Source: Streptomyces sp. NRRL B-24484
GTDB lineage: Bacteria; Actinomycetota; Actinomycetes; Streptomycetales; Streptomycetaceae
Direction of reading: 5' to 3'
Length of the DNA stretch: 64,000 bases
Assembly: GCF_000717715.1 (NCBI RefSeq)
Contig: NZ_JOAI01000044.1
Location: 1-64,000, forward strand
Positions 17,564-26,021 of the stretch are shown here, in pieces (position 1 is the stretch's first letter; every line of letters starts with the position of its first letter). Under the pieces are notes generated by a model. The model did not search any database. It was not told the DNA's origin and saw only the letters and a program-made list of their open reading frames with translations. The position numbers and the translations under genes are program-made.

Positions 17564-17746
17564 TCAGCGGCGGGGGCCGTCGCCCGAACCGACGGTGGAA
17601 CGCTCCATCGCGGCGCGGAACCGCTCGTGCTCGGCGAGCGAGGCCGGATCACCGGTGGCGCGGGGGGTGCGGGCCGCCCAGCCCGCCCAGACCATGGCGG
17701 CCAGAGCGGCGGCGACGGGGATGATCAACCAGGCGAGCGCAGCCAT
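17564..17746 (-). CDS. small single-helix membrane protein
   Basis: 60-aa protein. Residues 3-25 form one hydrophobic helix (LAWLIIPVAAALAAMVWAGWAA), followed by a charged cytoplasmic tail containing a short helix (PASLAEHERFRAAMERST). It lies 50 bases upstream of the PDZ protease and on the same strand, but that gene has its own promoter. Amino-acid make-up and codon bias look like a real gene. I recall similar small proteins beside moaE in streptomycetes. Function unknown. Confidence 0.7.
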   Translation of the reverse strand: MAALAWLIIPVAAALAAMVWAGWAARTPRATGDPASLAEHERFRAAMERSTVGSGDGPRR

Positions 17747-18018
17747 GTCCGTACTCCCAGCTCGTCGTGTCTATCAGCAGATTAACCGTCCGCGCAGACA
17801 ACGGCCGCGGCGGGCACCGGGTTACGGCCACCGGTCGACCGCGACGGGATCGTGGCACTGCCGTGGCGCCGCCGCGACGTGCCACCGGCGGGCCCTTGGC
17901 GGGCCTGCTGCGAGGGGCGCGACGGGGGTGCGCGGGGCACCGCGGGGCCGCCGCGCACCGGGTGGAGACCCGGTGGCGGCCCCTGCGGGCGGATGGGGCG
18001 AACGGGGGACGGCGGCGG

Positions 18019-18468
18019 TCAGCAGGTGCCCGCGCCGACCCACTCCTCCTCGCCGTCGCTGAAGACCTGGTGCTTCCAGATCGGCACCTGGTGCTTGAGG
18101 TCGTCGATCAGCCGGCGGGCCGCCTCGAAGGCCTCGCCGCGGTGCGCGCAGGAGACGGCGACGATCACCGCCCTGTCGGTGATGTCCAGCCGGCCCACCC
18201 GGTGCACCGCCGCCAGGGCCTTCACCGGGAAGTCCGCGACGATCTTCTCGGCGATCCGGCGCATCTCGCGCTCGGCCGTCGGGTGGGCGCTGTACTCCAG
18301 CGCGGAGACGGACTTGCCGCCGTCGTGGTCGCGGACCGTCCCCACGAAGACCGTGGTGCCGCCGGCCGCGTCGTCGCCGACCGCCTCGTACACCTCGTCC
18401 AGGGAGAGCGGGGTGTCGCGGATGGCGAGCAGGCGGATTGGGTCGTGGTTCTCGGACATGGTCACCAT
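18019..18468 (-). CDS. moaE: molybdopterin synthase catalytic subunit MoaE
   Basis: 149-aa large subunit of molybdopterin synthase. It transfers sulfur from the MoaD thiocarboxylate to precursor Z in molybdenum cofactor synthesis. Family motifs: GGTTVFVGTVRDHDGG near residue 36, LEYSAHPTAEREM, AVHRVGRLDITDRAV and the catalytic-Lys region LIDDLKHQVPIWKHQVF near the C-terminus. The start is uncertain: ATG at 18468 or ATG three codons later (18459), neither with a strong Shine-Dalgarno. moaD is not in the window; moeZ (54274-55452) could supply the activating step. Confidence 0.93.
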   Translation of the reverse strand: MVTMSENHDPIRLLAIRDTPLSLDEVYEAVGDDAAGGTTVFVGTVRDHDGGKSVSALEYSAHPTAEREMRRIAEKIVADFPVKALAAVHRVGRLDITDRAVIVAVSCAHRGEAFEAARRLIDDLKHQVPIWKHQVFSDGEEEWVGAGTC

Positions 18469-18519
18469 GATTCCCCATGACGGGTGCCGCCCGGCAAGGG
18501 CTTCCGCATCACGATTGGG

Positions 18520-18540
18520 GCATTCCGCAGAGCGGAATGC
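18520..18540 (-). terminator. hairpin terminator after the SDR gene
   Basis: GCATTCCGC (18520-18528), loop AGA, GCGGAATGC (18532-18540): a perfect 9-bp stem 30 bases past the SDR stop. Confidence 0.65.
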
Positions 18541-18570
18541 AAGGGCGGGTCGGGCGGTGGACGGGACGGC

Positions 18571-19722
18571 TCAGAACCGCCGCCGCTTGCGGGCGCGGCG
18601 GACCAGGGCGGCGGTGCCCACCAGGGCCACGGTGGCGCCGGCGGCGCCCAGGCTGGTGGCCGCCTCCTTGCCGCCGAGCCGGCGGCCGGCCACCGCGTGC
18701 TTGCCGGAGACCTGGGCGAGCAGCTCCGCGAGGACCTCCTCGTTGCTGTGCTCCGGCCGCCAGCCCGCCTCGTGCAGCCGGCTGCCGGAGACCACCCAGG
18801 GGTACATGGTGTAGGCGAGGTCGCCGGCCGGGGCCGGGGTGAGGCCGAGGCGGTGCAGCCGGGCCGCGGTGCCGAGGGCCAGCGAGGCGGGCAGCTCCAT
18901 GCGGCGGATGCCGGAGAGCTCCTCGACGTCCTCCTGCTCCAGCCAGCCGTCGGAGCCGACGGTGACCTCCCCCTCGACCAGGCCGAGCGCCGCGTACTCC
19001 AGCGCCGAGGCGAGGTCGTCCACGTGGCAGAACTGCCAGCAGGGCCGCGAGCCGGCCACCACCAGCAGCCGCGGTGCCTCGAAGTGCCGGGTCAGCACGG
19101 TGTCGATGCCCGGGCCGACCACCACGGCCGGGCGGAGCACGGTGATCTGCAGGCCCGGGTGGGCGCGCGGGGCGCGCCGGGCGAGCCGTTCGATCTCCAG
19201 CAGGTCCCCGACGAGCGTGGCCTCCTCGGTGGCCCGCAGTTCGGAGTCCTCGGCGAGCGGCACCTCGTTGTCGGGCAGCGCGCCGTAGACCATCGCCGAG
19301 GTGCAGAGCACGACGCGGGAGACCCCGGCGGCCGCGGCGGCGGTCACCACGGTCTGCGCGCCCCGCACGTTGTACGCGCTCCGGGCCCGCGGGTCGGTCT
19401 CCATGCCGAGGTCCATGGCCAGGTGGACGACCACGTCGACCCCGGCCAGCCGTTCGGCCACGGCCGGGTCGCGGACGTCGAGGATGCGCCACTGGACGCC
19501 GGGCACCTCGCCGCGGCGGTCGTCGATCGCGAGCACCCGGCGGACCCCCGGGGAGTCGACCATCCGGGCCGCGACCCGCTCGCCGAGCACGCCGGCCGCC
19601 CCGGTGACGGCCACGGTCAGTGGCCTGCCGCCGTAGGCTGGAGACGGCGAACCCGCGGCGGCCGCGCTGTCGTCCTCACCTCCGGTCAGCCCAGAGCGAA
19701 CGTCCGAAGGCGGGGAACTCAC
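18571..19722 (-). CDS. NAD-dependent epimerase/dehydratase (extended SDR family)
   Basis: 383-aa extended SDR protein. After a Ser/Gly/Ala-rich lead of about 35 residues comes the Rossmann motif VTGAAGVLGERVA (G-x-x-G-x-x-G). An AIDDRRGEVPG segment follows at the adenine-binding Asp, then a central VVLCTSAMVYGA with the active-site Ser/Tyr region. A short hydrophobic segment and an Arg/Lys-rich end (RRARKRRRF) suggest membrane association. GTG at 19722 has GGAGG 8 bases upstream. It is divergent from the DUF2342-type gene. Substrate unknown; sugar-nucleotide or sterol-like SDRs are possible. Confidence 0.85.
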   Translation of the reverse strand: MSSPPSDVRSGLTGGEDDSAAAAGSPSPAYGGRPLTVAVTGAAGVLGERVAARMVDSPGVRRVLAIDDRRGEVPGVQWRILDVRDPAVAERLAGVDVVVHLAMDLGMETDPRARSAYNVRGAQTVVTAAAAAGVSRVVLCTSAMVYGALPDNEVPLAEDSELRATEEATLVGDLLEIERLARRAPRAHPGLQITVLRPAVVVGPGIDTVLTRHFEAPRLLVVAGSRPCWQFCHVDDLASALEYAALGLVEGEVTVGSDGWLEQEDVEELSGIRRMELPASLALGTAARLHRLGLTPAPAGDLAYTMYPWVVSGSRLHEAGWRPEHSNEEVLAELLAQVSGKHAVAGRRLGGKEAATSLGAAGATVALVGTAALVRRARKRRRF

Positions 19723-19750
19723 CGGCCATCCTCCACGGTTAGCTTATGTG

Positions 19751-19773
19751 CGTACGTACGAGTGTCACGTACG
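19751..19773. promoter_or_regulatory. inverted repeat in divergent promoter region
   Basis: CGTACGT (19751-19757) and ACGTACG (19767-19773) are inverted repeats separated by 9 bases. They lie 29 bases upstream of the SDR gene start and 138 bases before the divergent gene. Candidate operator; no cognate regulator is adjacent. Confidence 0.4.
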
Positions 19774-19911
19774 TCCATCCTGCCCGAGGCAAGGGCCCGG
19801 CGGGCGCACCCGGCACCATCGGGCCGCGAGACCATGGACACGCCCCGCCTCCGCGGGCACACGAATTCCCCGCCACATCCCGCGTGACGGCCGAGCAGAT
19901 CTGAGGACCCC

Positions 19912-21399
19912 GTGAGCGACCTCCCCTTCGGATTCTCCGTCCCGCCCGAGGAGCCCGAGGACGGCAAGGGCAAGCAGGACGACCAGGGCGACGCCGCCGC
20001 CGAGGGCAAGGGCGGCCCGGGCGAGACCCCTCAGCCGCCCTTCGGCCTCGGTGCGGGCAACCCGCTCGGCGCGCTGTTCGGCATGGGCGGCGCCGGCGGC
20101 GACAACCCCTTCGGCGCGATGATGGGCAACCTCAACCCCAACGACCTCGGCGCGGCCTTCCAGCAGCTCGGGCAGATGCTGTCCTTCGACGGCGGCCCGG
20201 TGAACTGGGAGCTGGCGCAGAACATCGCCCGGCAGACGGTCGTCGCCGAACCCGCCGAGGGCCGCAGCAAGGACCGCTCGGTCGGCGCGGCCGAGCGCAA
20301 CGCCGTCGTCGAGGCCGTCCGCCTCGCCGAGCTGTGGCTGGACGCGGCCACCGAGTTCCCGTCGGGCTCGACCACCGCCGTGGCGTGGAGCCGCGCCGAG
20401 TGGATCGAGGCGACCCTGCCGGTCTGGAAGGACCTGGTGGACCCGGTCGCCGAGCGGGTCGGCACCGCCATGGGCGGTGTGCTGCCGCCGGAGATGCAGG
20501 CCATGGCCGGGCCGCTGATGGGCGTCATGCGTTCGATGGGCGGCGCCATGTTCGGCACCCAGATCGGGCAGGCGCTCGGCGCGCTCGCCGCCGAGGTGGT
20601 CGGCTCGACCGACGTCGGCCTGCCGCTCGCCCCGTCCGGCAAGGCCGCGCTGCTGCCGCAGAACATCGCCGAGTTCGGCGAGGGCCTGAGCGTCCCGGCC
20701 GACGAGGTGCGGCTCTACCTCGCCCTGCGCGAGGCCGCCCACCAGCGCCTGTTCGCGCACGTGCCGTGGCTGCGGGCGCACCTGTTCGGCGCGGTCGAGG
20801 CGTACGCGCGCGGCATCAAGGTCGACACCTCGCGGATGGAGGAGCTGGTCGGCCAGCTCGACCCGACCAACCCGGAGGCGCTGCAGGAGGCGCTGGCCGG
20901 CGGTCTGCTGCAGCCCGAGGACACCCCCGAGCAGAAGGCCGCGCTGGCCCGGCTGGAGACGGCGCTCGCGCTGGTCGAGGGCTGGGTGGACGCGGTCGTG
21001 CACGCCGCAGCCCAGCCGCACCTGCCGCAGGCCGCGGCGCTCCGCGAGACGCTGCGCCGCCGCCGGGCCACCGGCGGGCCGGCCGAGCAGACCTTCGCCA
21101 CCCTGGTCGGCCTGGAGCTGCGCCCGCGCCGGCTGCGGGACGCCTCCCGGCTGTGGGCCTCGCTCGCCGACGCCCGCGGCATCGAGGGCCGCGACGCTCT
21201 CTGGGAGCACCCGGACATGCTGCCGACCGCCGCCGACCTGGACGACCCGGACGGCTTCGTGCACCGCGCGGAGGAGGGCGGCATCGACTTCGACGCGCTC
21301 GACAAGCTGCTCGGCGACGCCGCCCGCGGCGGGGACGCGGCCGGCACCGAGGGCACCGGGTCCACCGGCGACGACGAGGGCAAGGACGGCGACAAGTGA
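19912..21399 (+). CDS. zinc-metalloprotease-like protein (DUF2342 family)
   Basis: 495-aa protein of the actinobacterial DUF2342 group, annotated as zinc-dependent metalloprotease or as F420-biosynthesis-associated. The N-terminal about 90 residues are low-complexity and acidic, followed by a Gly/Met/Asn-rich segment. The folded part begins near 95. The expected HEXXH position reads REAAH (residues 273-277), so the first zinc-ligand His appears replaced by Arg. The GTG start has AGGACC upstream. The Nudix gene overlaps its stop by 4 bp. The mycobacterial counterpart would be Rv3195. Activity uncertain. Confidence 0.82.
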   Translation: MSDLPFGFSVPPEEPEDGKGKQDDQGDAAAEGKGGPGETPQPPFGLGAGNPLGALFGMGGAGGDNPFGAMMGNLNPNDLGAAFQQLGQMLSFDGGPVNWELAQNIARQTVVAEPAEGRSKDRSVGAAERNAVVEAVRLAELWLDAATEFPSGSTTAVAWSRAEWIEATLPVWKDLVDPVAERVGTAMGGVLPPEMQAMAGPLMGVMRSMGGAMFGTQIGQALGALAAEVVGSTDVGLPLAPSGKAALLPQNIAEFGEGLSVPADEVRLYLALREAAHQRLFAHVPWLRAHLFGAVEAYARGIKVDTSRMEELVGQLDPTNPEALQEALAGGLLQPEDTPEQKAALARLETALALVEGWVDAVVHAAAQPHLPQAAALRETLRRRRATGGPAEQTFATLVGLELRPRRLRDASRLWASLADARGIEGRDALWEHPDMLPTAADLDDPDGFVHRAEEGGIDFDALDKLLGDAARGGDAAGTEGTGSTGDDEGKDGDK

Positions 21400-21965
21400 C
21401 CGACGCCCTGCACCGGGACGCCGTCCGCACCCTGCAGGACTGGAAGTCCGCCGACCCCGGCCAGGAGCGGCTGCGGCTCGACTACCTCGACCACCTCGCC
21501 GGCAGCGCCGACGGTCTGATGCGGGCCTGCCTGCCCGCCCACATCACCGCCAGCGCGGTGGTGGTGGACCCGGCCGCCGGCCGGGTGCTGCTGACCCTGC
21601 ACCCGAAGGTCGGCCGCTGGCTGCAGATGGGCGGCCACTGCGAGCCCGGTGACGGCACGCTGGCGGGCGCCGCACTGCGCGAGGCCACCGAGGAGTCCGG
21701 CATCGAGGGGCTGTCCCTGCTCACCGGTCCCGACGGCCGGCCGGTGCCGGTCAAGCTCGACCGGCACCAGGTGCGCTGCGCGGGCAAGGACCGCCCGGAG
21801 AACACCCACCTCGACGTGCAGTACGTGGCCGTCGCCCCGCCCGGCGCCCGGGAACTGATCAGCGAGGAGTCGCTGGACCTGCGCTGGTTCGGCTTCGACG
21901 CGCTGCCGGAGCTGAGCGACGACTCGGTGCGCACCCTGGTCGGGCTCGCCCGGGCCCTCGTCTGA
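21396..21965 (+). CDS. Nudix hydrolase
   Basis: 189-aa Nudix hydrolase. The Nudix box is GHCEPGDGTLAGAALREATEESGI (about residues 78-101), with the REATEE core that binds magnesium. These enzymes split nucleoside diphosphates linked to another moiety; specificity cannot be read from sequence. GTG 21396 overlaps the preceding stop (GTGA), indicating translational coupling with the DUF2342-type gene. A strong terminator follows. Confidence 0.9.
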   Translation: MTDALHRDAVRTLQDWKSADPGQERLRLDYLDHLAGSADGLMRACLPAHITASAVVVDPAAGRVLLTLHPKVGRWLQMGGHCEPGDGTLAGAALREATEESGIEGLSLLTGPDGRPVPVKLDRHQVRCAGKDRPENTHLDVQYVAVAPPGARELISEESLDLRWFGFDALPELSDDSVRTLVGLARALV

Positions 21966-21980
21966 CCCGGCCCGCTCCGC

Positions 21981-22032
21981 ACGCGGAGGCCCGCCCCCGC
22001 GCCCGACGGCGCACCGGGGCGGGCCTCCGCGT
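21981..22032. terminator. 17-bp bidirectional terminator
   Basis: ACGCGGAGGCCCGCCCC (21981-21997) pairs perfectly with GGGGCGGGCCTCCGCGT (22016-22032). It lies between the convergent Nudix gene and the AIM24 operon and touches the stop codon of the AIM24 gene. Confidence 0.9.
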
Positions 22033-22742
22033 CAGCCGCGCGGCACGCGCTGCGGCGGCAGCAGTTCGCTGGGCTGCACGATCACGAAGCCGTGGCCGGT
22101 GAAGGCCAGCTCCCAGCCCTCGGTCGCGGTGCCGCGCCGCCGCCAGGCCTCGGTGTTGGTGCTCTGCGCCTGCAGCTGCACCTCCAGGCCGGAGGACCAG
22201 CCGACCACCGCGTCGGCGTCGCCGTAGACGTAGCGGCCGGGCTCGACCGGCATCACCAGTGGGCGGCCGGAGGTCATCAGGACCAGGCCGCCGGTGCCGG
22301 AGACCTCCAGGCAGCGGCTGCCGACGCCGGCGATCCGGTCGCCGTTCTCGATCGCGACGGTGTGCCAGTCCAGCGTGGTGTCGAGGGCCAGCACGTAGCT
22401 GTTGGTGACGACCAGGCGCTCCTGGCTCAGTTGCAGGACGTGCAGGTGCTGGGCCAGGTTGGCGAGGTAGACCGTGCCGGTGCCGGAGCAGCGCATCAGG
22501 TCGAGCGCGCCGGCGTCGCGCTGCCGGTTGCCCGCGCCGCCGCCGTTGCGGTTGCCGCGGCGGTTGCCGGAGGGCGGCGTCCAGCCGGTGAAGTCCACCT
22601 TGCCGACGTGGGCGACCATCGCACCGGTGCGGGCGAGCACCTCGGACCGGCCGTCCAGGGTGACCCGCAGCAGCTGCGGGTTCTGCAGCGCGAAGCGGTC
22701 GGTGCCGGTGCCGGCGGTGTGCGCCAGGAGGGGGCTCTGCAC
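22032..22742 (-). CDS. AIM24 family protein (third gene of operon)
   Basis: 236-aa AIM24-family beta-rich protein; the family is named after a yeast mitochondrial protein, and bacterial roles are unknown. Recognisable segments: VLARTGAMVAHVGKVDF, GTVYLANLAQHLHVLQL and a C-terminal TGHGFVIVQPSE. An insertion rich in Gly, Asn and Arg (residues 57-76) interrupts the N-terminal half and is absent from the two paralogues upstream. GTG 22742 has GAGGAG upstream. It follows the second AIM24 gene by 23 bases. No signal peptide or membrane helix. Confidence 0.85.
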   Translation of the reverse strand: MQSPLLAHTAGTGTDRFALQNPQLLRVTLDGRSEVLARTGAMVAHVGKVDFTGWTPPSGNRRGNRNGGGAGNRQRDAGALDLMRCSGTGTVYLANLAQHLHVLQLSQERLVVTNSYVLALDTTLDWHTVAIENGDRIAGVGSRCLEVSGTGGLVLMTSGRPLVMPVEPGRYVYGDADAVVGWSSGLEVQLQAQSTNTEAWRRRGTATEGWELAFTGHGFVIVQPSELLPPQRVPRG

Positions 22743-22765
22743 GGGGGGCTCCTCGAACTCGGTTC

Positions 22766-23458
22766 TCAGCCGCGGATCTTGAGACGGTCGCCGGTGTCCT
22801 CGCTGGGTTGCACCACGACGAAGCCGTGGCCCCGGAAGCCGAGCTGCATCGCCTCGCCGCTGCCGCGTCCGATCAGCGAGCCGACCTTGACCGTCCGGCG
22901 GGTGCGCACCTCCAGGCCGGTGGTCCAGGCGACGAGCGCGTCCGGGTCGACGAAGGTCTCCGTCTCCGAGCAGTCCAGCACCGCGGGCACGCCGCGGGAG
23001 GTGACGGAGACCCAGCCGCTGCCCGTCACGGTGACGTTGTAGAGCCCGGTGCCGGCCAGCAGGGCCGGTCCGCGGACCTTCTCCACGGTGCAGCCGAGGG
23101 TGGCGTCCATCGCCAGCAGGTGCGAGCCGTTCACCGACAGGGACTCCTCGGCGAGCTGCACGTTGAGCACGTCGGCGCCGAGGTCGGCGAGGTAGAGCGT
23201 GCCGTCCCCGGTCCAGCGCAGCAGCGGGCTGCGCTCGCCGGACGCCCACTCGCCGAGTGCCCGGCGCAGCGACTGCGGCACCGGCTCGTACTGCAGGAAG
23301 CCGTCGTAGGCCACCATCGCACCGGCCTTGGCGTAGACGTCGGCGGCGGCCGTCATCGCCACCCGGCACATGGCCGTGCCGTGGTTGCTCATCCGCGCCC
23401 CGGTGTCGGCGGCCCGGTACCCGTCGAGCCCGCCCCCGGAGAGGAACTGTGCCTGCAT
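22766..23458 (-). CDS. AIM24 family protein (second gene of operon)
   Basis: 230-aa AIM24-family protein. It starts MQAQFLSGGG, contains AKAGAMVAYDGFLQYEP near residue 43 and ends with RGHGFVVVQPSE followed by 11 residues. It is preceded by the TerD-AIM24 gene with a 15-base gap and followed by a third AIM24 gene, so the three form one operon. Shine-Dalgarno GGAGGA lies upstream. In streptomycetes AIM24 genes are often found in pairs; their biochemical role is unestablished. Confidence 0.87.
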   Translation of the reverse strand: MQAQFLSGGGLDGYRAADTGARMSNHGTAMCRVAMTAAADVYAKAGAMVAYDGFLQYEPVPQSLRRALGEWASGERSPLLRWTGDGTLYLADLGADVLNVQLAEESLSVNGSHLLAMDATLGCTVEKVRGPALLAGTGLYNVTVTGSGWVSVTSRGVPAVLDCSETETFVDPDALVAWTTGLEVRTRRTVKVGSLIGRGSGEAMQLGFRGHGFVVVQPSEDTGDRLKIRG

Positions 23459-23473
23459 GACTCCTCCTGGACC

Positions 23474-24967
23474 TCAGACCTCGAACGGCTGGACGACGAC
23501 GAAGTTCCCCGGGGCGCCGCGGAACTGCAGGCTGTACGACTCCGCCGCGTGCCCGGCGTAGGCGGACCGGCGGATCCGCACCGGCGCGGTGGTGATCACC
23601 TGCGAGCCGCGCGACCAGGCGACCAGCGCCTGCACGTCCACGTACGTCTCCGGGGTCGGGGTGACCGGCAGGACCACCGGGGTGCCGTTGGTCTTCACGA
23701 CCACGGTGCCGTGGCCGCTGAACTGCAGGGTGAAGAAGCCGCCGTTCGGCAGGCCCTCGCCCTCGATCCGGCGCACCTCGTGCTCCAGGCCGGCCTCGAA
23801 GGCCAGCACCCGGTCCGAGCCGACGCAGAAGGAGTCGCCCTCCAGCCGCACCACGTGCAGGTCGCAGGCCTCGTCGGCGAGGAACACCTGCCCCTCGCCG
23901 GTGATCCGCATCAGCTTCAGCTGCTGGCCCGTCAGGTTGCCGACCAGCGTGCGCAGCATGCCGGAGCTCTCGTGCGCGAAGTCGGCCTTGCCCTGGTAGG
24001 CGACCATGCTGCCCTGCAGGGCGAGCACGTCCTTGCCCTTGGTCAGGCAGACCCGGACGAGCTTGTCGTTCTGCTTCACCCAGTCCTGGCCGGCCGCCGC
24101 GGCGTCGGTGTACTTGGTCAGCTCCGCGTACTTGGTCAGCGAGATCCGGACGCCGGCGGCCTGCGGCGGCAGCGACGGCGCCGGTGGCACCGCCGCGGGC
24201 GGCAGGGCCCCGGGTGGCAGGGCCTCGGGCGGAACGGGCACGGCGGGCAGGGTCGCGTCGGGGTACGGCGGCGGGGCGGCGGGGGGCGCTGCGCCGGCGG
24301 GGACCGGGACGGCGAGCAGGGTCGCGTCCGGGGACTGCTGCGGTGCGGGGACGGCGGCCGGCGGGGGCGGGGCCTGCTGCGGCACCGGGGCGGCCGGGAC
24401 CGCGGCGCCGGCGGGGGCCGCCCCGGCCGGTTCGTCCTCCAGGGCCTCGCCGCCGAAGTTCTCCAGCAGGGCGCGCAGCCCGCCGTCGAAGCCCTGCCCG
24501 ACGGCCGCGAAGCGCCACTCGCCGCCGCGGCGGTAGACGTCCGCCAGCATCACGGCCCGCTCGGTGGAGAACTCCGCGCCGGTGAAGCTGTACCGGCCGA
24601 CCTCGGTGCCGCCGGCCACGATCCGCACGTACCCGGAGGCCACCTGCGACATCTGCCCGTCGCCGTCGATGGTGGCGGTGAGGGCCAGCTTGTGGACGGC
24701 GTCCGGGACGGCGGGCAGCGCCACCGCGAAGGACTCGGAGTCGCCGCCCTGCGCGCCCAGCTGCCGGATCGACTGCTCGGGGCTGGCGGGCTGGTTGAAG
24801 AAGACGAAGTAGCGGTCGTCGCTGAGCCGCTCGTCGGCGTCCAGGCCGAAGCAGCTGATGTCGAAGGTCAGCCCCGGCGCCGCGATGTGCACGCCGAGGT
24901 AGAGCTCGGTGCTCGCGGTCAGCTCGCTGATCCGGACACGGGACGCCTTGACGAGTTCCCTGGACAT
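23474..24967 (-). CDS. TerD-AIM24 fusion protein (first gene of operon)
   Basis: 497-aa two-domain protein. Residues about 1-160 are a TerD domain of the tellurite/stress family, with the calcium-binding-type segment GLDADERLSDDRYFVFFNQP and GGDSESFAVALPAVP. Residues about 165-270 are a Pro/Ala-rich low-complexity linker. Residues about 280-497 are an AIM24 domain (GSMVAYQGKADF ... FSGHGTVVVKTNGT ... APGNFVVVQPFEV). The fusion physically ties TerD-type calcium-binding stress proteins to AIM24, and the two following genes add stand-alone AIM24 copies. Function unknown; a membrane- or surface-associated stress assembly is an inference. Confidence 0.88.
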   Translation of the reverse strand: MSRELVKASRVRISELTASTELYLGVHIAAPGLTFDISCFGLDADERLSDDRYFVFFNQPASPEQSIRQLGAQGGDSESFAVALPAVPDAVHKLALTATIDGDGQMSQVASGYVRIVAGGTEVGRYSFTGAEFSTERAVMLADVYRRGGEWRFAAVGQGFDGGLRALLENFGGEALEDEPAGAAPAGAAVPAAPVPQQAPPPPAAVPAPQQSPDATLLAVPVPAGAAPPAAPPPYPDATLPAVPVPPEALPPGALPPAAVPPAPSLPPQAAGVRISLTKYAELTKYTDAAAAGQDWVKQNDKLVRVCLTKGKDVLALQGSMVAYQGKADFAHESSGMLRTLVGNLTGQQLKLMRITGEGQVFLADEACDLHVVRLEGDSFCVGSDRVLAFEAGLEHEVRRIEGEGLPNGGFFTLQFSGHGTVVVKTNGTPVVLPVTPTPETYVDVQALVAWSRGSQVITTAPVRIRRSAYAGHAAESYSLQFRGAPGNFVVVQPFEV

Positions 24968-25064
24968 GGCGCGGACCGGCCCCCTCCCGTACGGCTGCTG
25001 ATCCCGGAGACCCTATCCCAGCGGCCCGCCCCGGCAGCAGCCCCGACCACAGCGTTTCTCCCTC

Positions 25065-25874
25065 TCAGTCGCAGCCGCCGGTGCCGGTGGTTCCGTCCGC
25101 GGCCGGTGCGTCCGCGGCGCCGTCCCCGGGCGCGCCGCCGCGGGCGCCCGGCAGGTGCGGCAGCCGGCCGGCGGCGGCCACCCCCTCCAGGTAGCCGCGG
25201 GCCCGCTCGGTGCGCGGGTAGGCGTCCAGCAGCGCCCAGAACCGGGGGCCGTGGTCGGCCACCAGCAGGTGCGCCAGTTCGTGCAGCAGCACGTAGTCGA
25301 CCACGTAGCCGGGCATGCCCTGCAGCCGGTGGGAGAGCCGGATCGAGCCCTCGGCCGGGGTGCAGGACCCCCAGCGCGAGTTCTGGTTGGTGACCCAGCG
25401 GACCCGGCGCGGCACCGCCCGGCCGTCCAGGTACTCCGCCGACAGTTCGCGGGCCCTGGTCTCCAGCGCGTCGTCGCCGAGGGTGCGGCGGCTCTCCTGG
25501 CGGGCGAGGCGCTCGACCATCTGGGAGACCCAGCGCTGCTCCTCGGCCTTCGACATCCGGGCCGGGATCAGCACGATCGTGCGGTCGCCCTCGCGGTAGG
25601 CGGAGACGGTGCGGCTGCGGCGGGTGCTGCGGCGGACCTCGACGTTCGACCGGTCGACCGCGGGCGGTGCGGCAGGTGCGGCAGGAACGTCCGGCGGGGC
25701 GGCCCGGACGGGCGAGGGCGGGGCCGTGGACGCCTCCGGGCCCTGCCGCTGCTGCACGGGGGGCTCCGCCTGCTGGGTGCGCGCGTACGCGCCGCCGGCC
25801 GCGGCCCCGTACCCGGAAGCGGCCCGGGTACGCCGGCGCGGCGAGGGGGATCGGGTGTCCGGTTCGGCCGCCAT
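25065..25874 (-). CDS. SprT/YgjP-like zinc metallopeptidase
   Basis: 269-aa protein. The N-terminal about 100 residues are Ala/Pro/Arg-rich and likely disordered. The C-terminal domain is the YgjP (DUF45, M48-type) metallopeptidase fold with HELAH followed by HGPRFWALLDAYP; the two His, the Glu and a downstream His would bind zinc. The preceding TNQNSRWGSCTPAEGSIRLSHRLQGMP segment is characteristic. ATG 25874 gives MAAEP; no other in-frame start is convincing. It diverges from the ThiF-like gene across a DnaA-box pair. Substrate unknown. Confidence 0.87.
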   Translation of the reverse strand: MAAEPDTRSPSPRRRTRAASGYGAAAGGAYARTQQAEPPVQQRQGPEASTAPPSPVRAAPPDVPAAPAAPPAVDRSNVEVRRSTRRSRTVSAYREGDRTIVLIPARMSKAEEQRWVSQMVERLARQESRRTLGDDALETRARELSAEYLDGRAVPRRVRWVTNQNSRWGSCTPAEGSIRLSHRLQGMPGYVVDYVLLHELAHLLVADHGPRFWALLDAYPRTERARGYLEGVAAAGRLPHLPGARGGAPGDGAADAPAADGTTGTGGCD

Positions 25875-25965
25875 GCCATCCGACGTTACCCGGCGGATCC
25901 GACGGATCGGTGCCACCGGGGCCGTGGGCCGGGTGCAGGGTCGGCGCACGCCCGGCGAACGGAGG

Positions 25966-26021
25966 TTGTCCACAGGGTGTACGCACGGATGGTCGTACAA
26001 GCCCACCGGACCTGTGGACAA
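25966..26021. promoter_or_regulatory. inverted pair of perfect DnaA boxes
   Basis: TTGTCCACA (25966-25974) and its reverse complement TGTGGACAA (26013-26021) are both exact matches to the streptomycete DnaA box. Identity extends to 11 bp arms (TTGTCCACAGG / CCTGTGGACAA) with 34 bp between. Inside lies a second inverted repeat, TGTACG (25978-25983) and CGTACA (25994-25999). The site is intergenic between the divergent metallopeptidase and ThiF-like genes and far from any dnaA or dnaN gene in view, so it is not an oriC. Confidence 0.8.
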
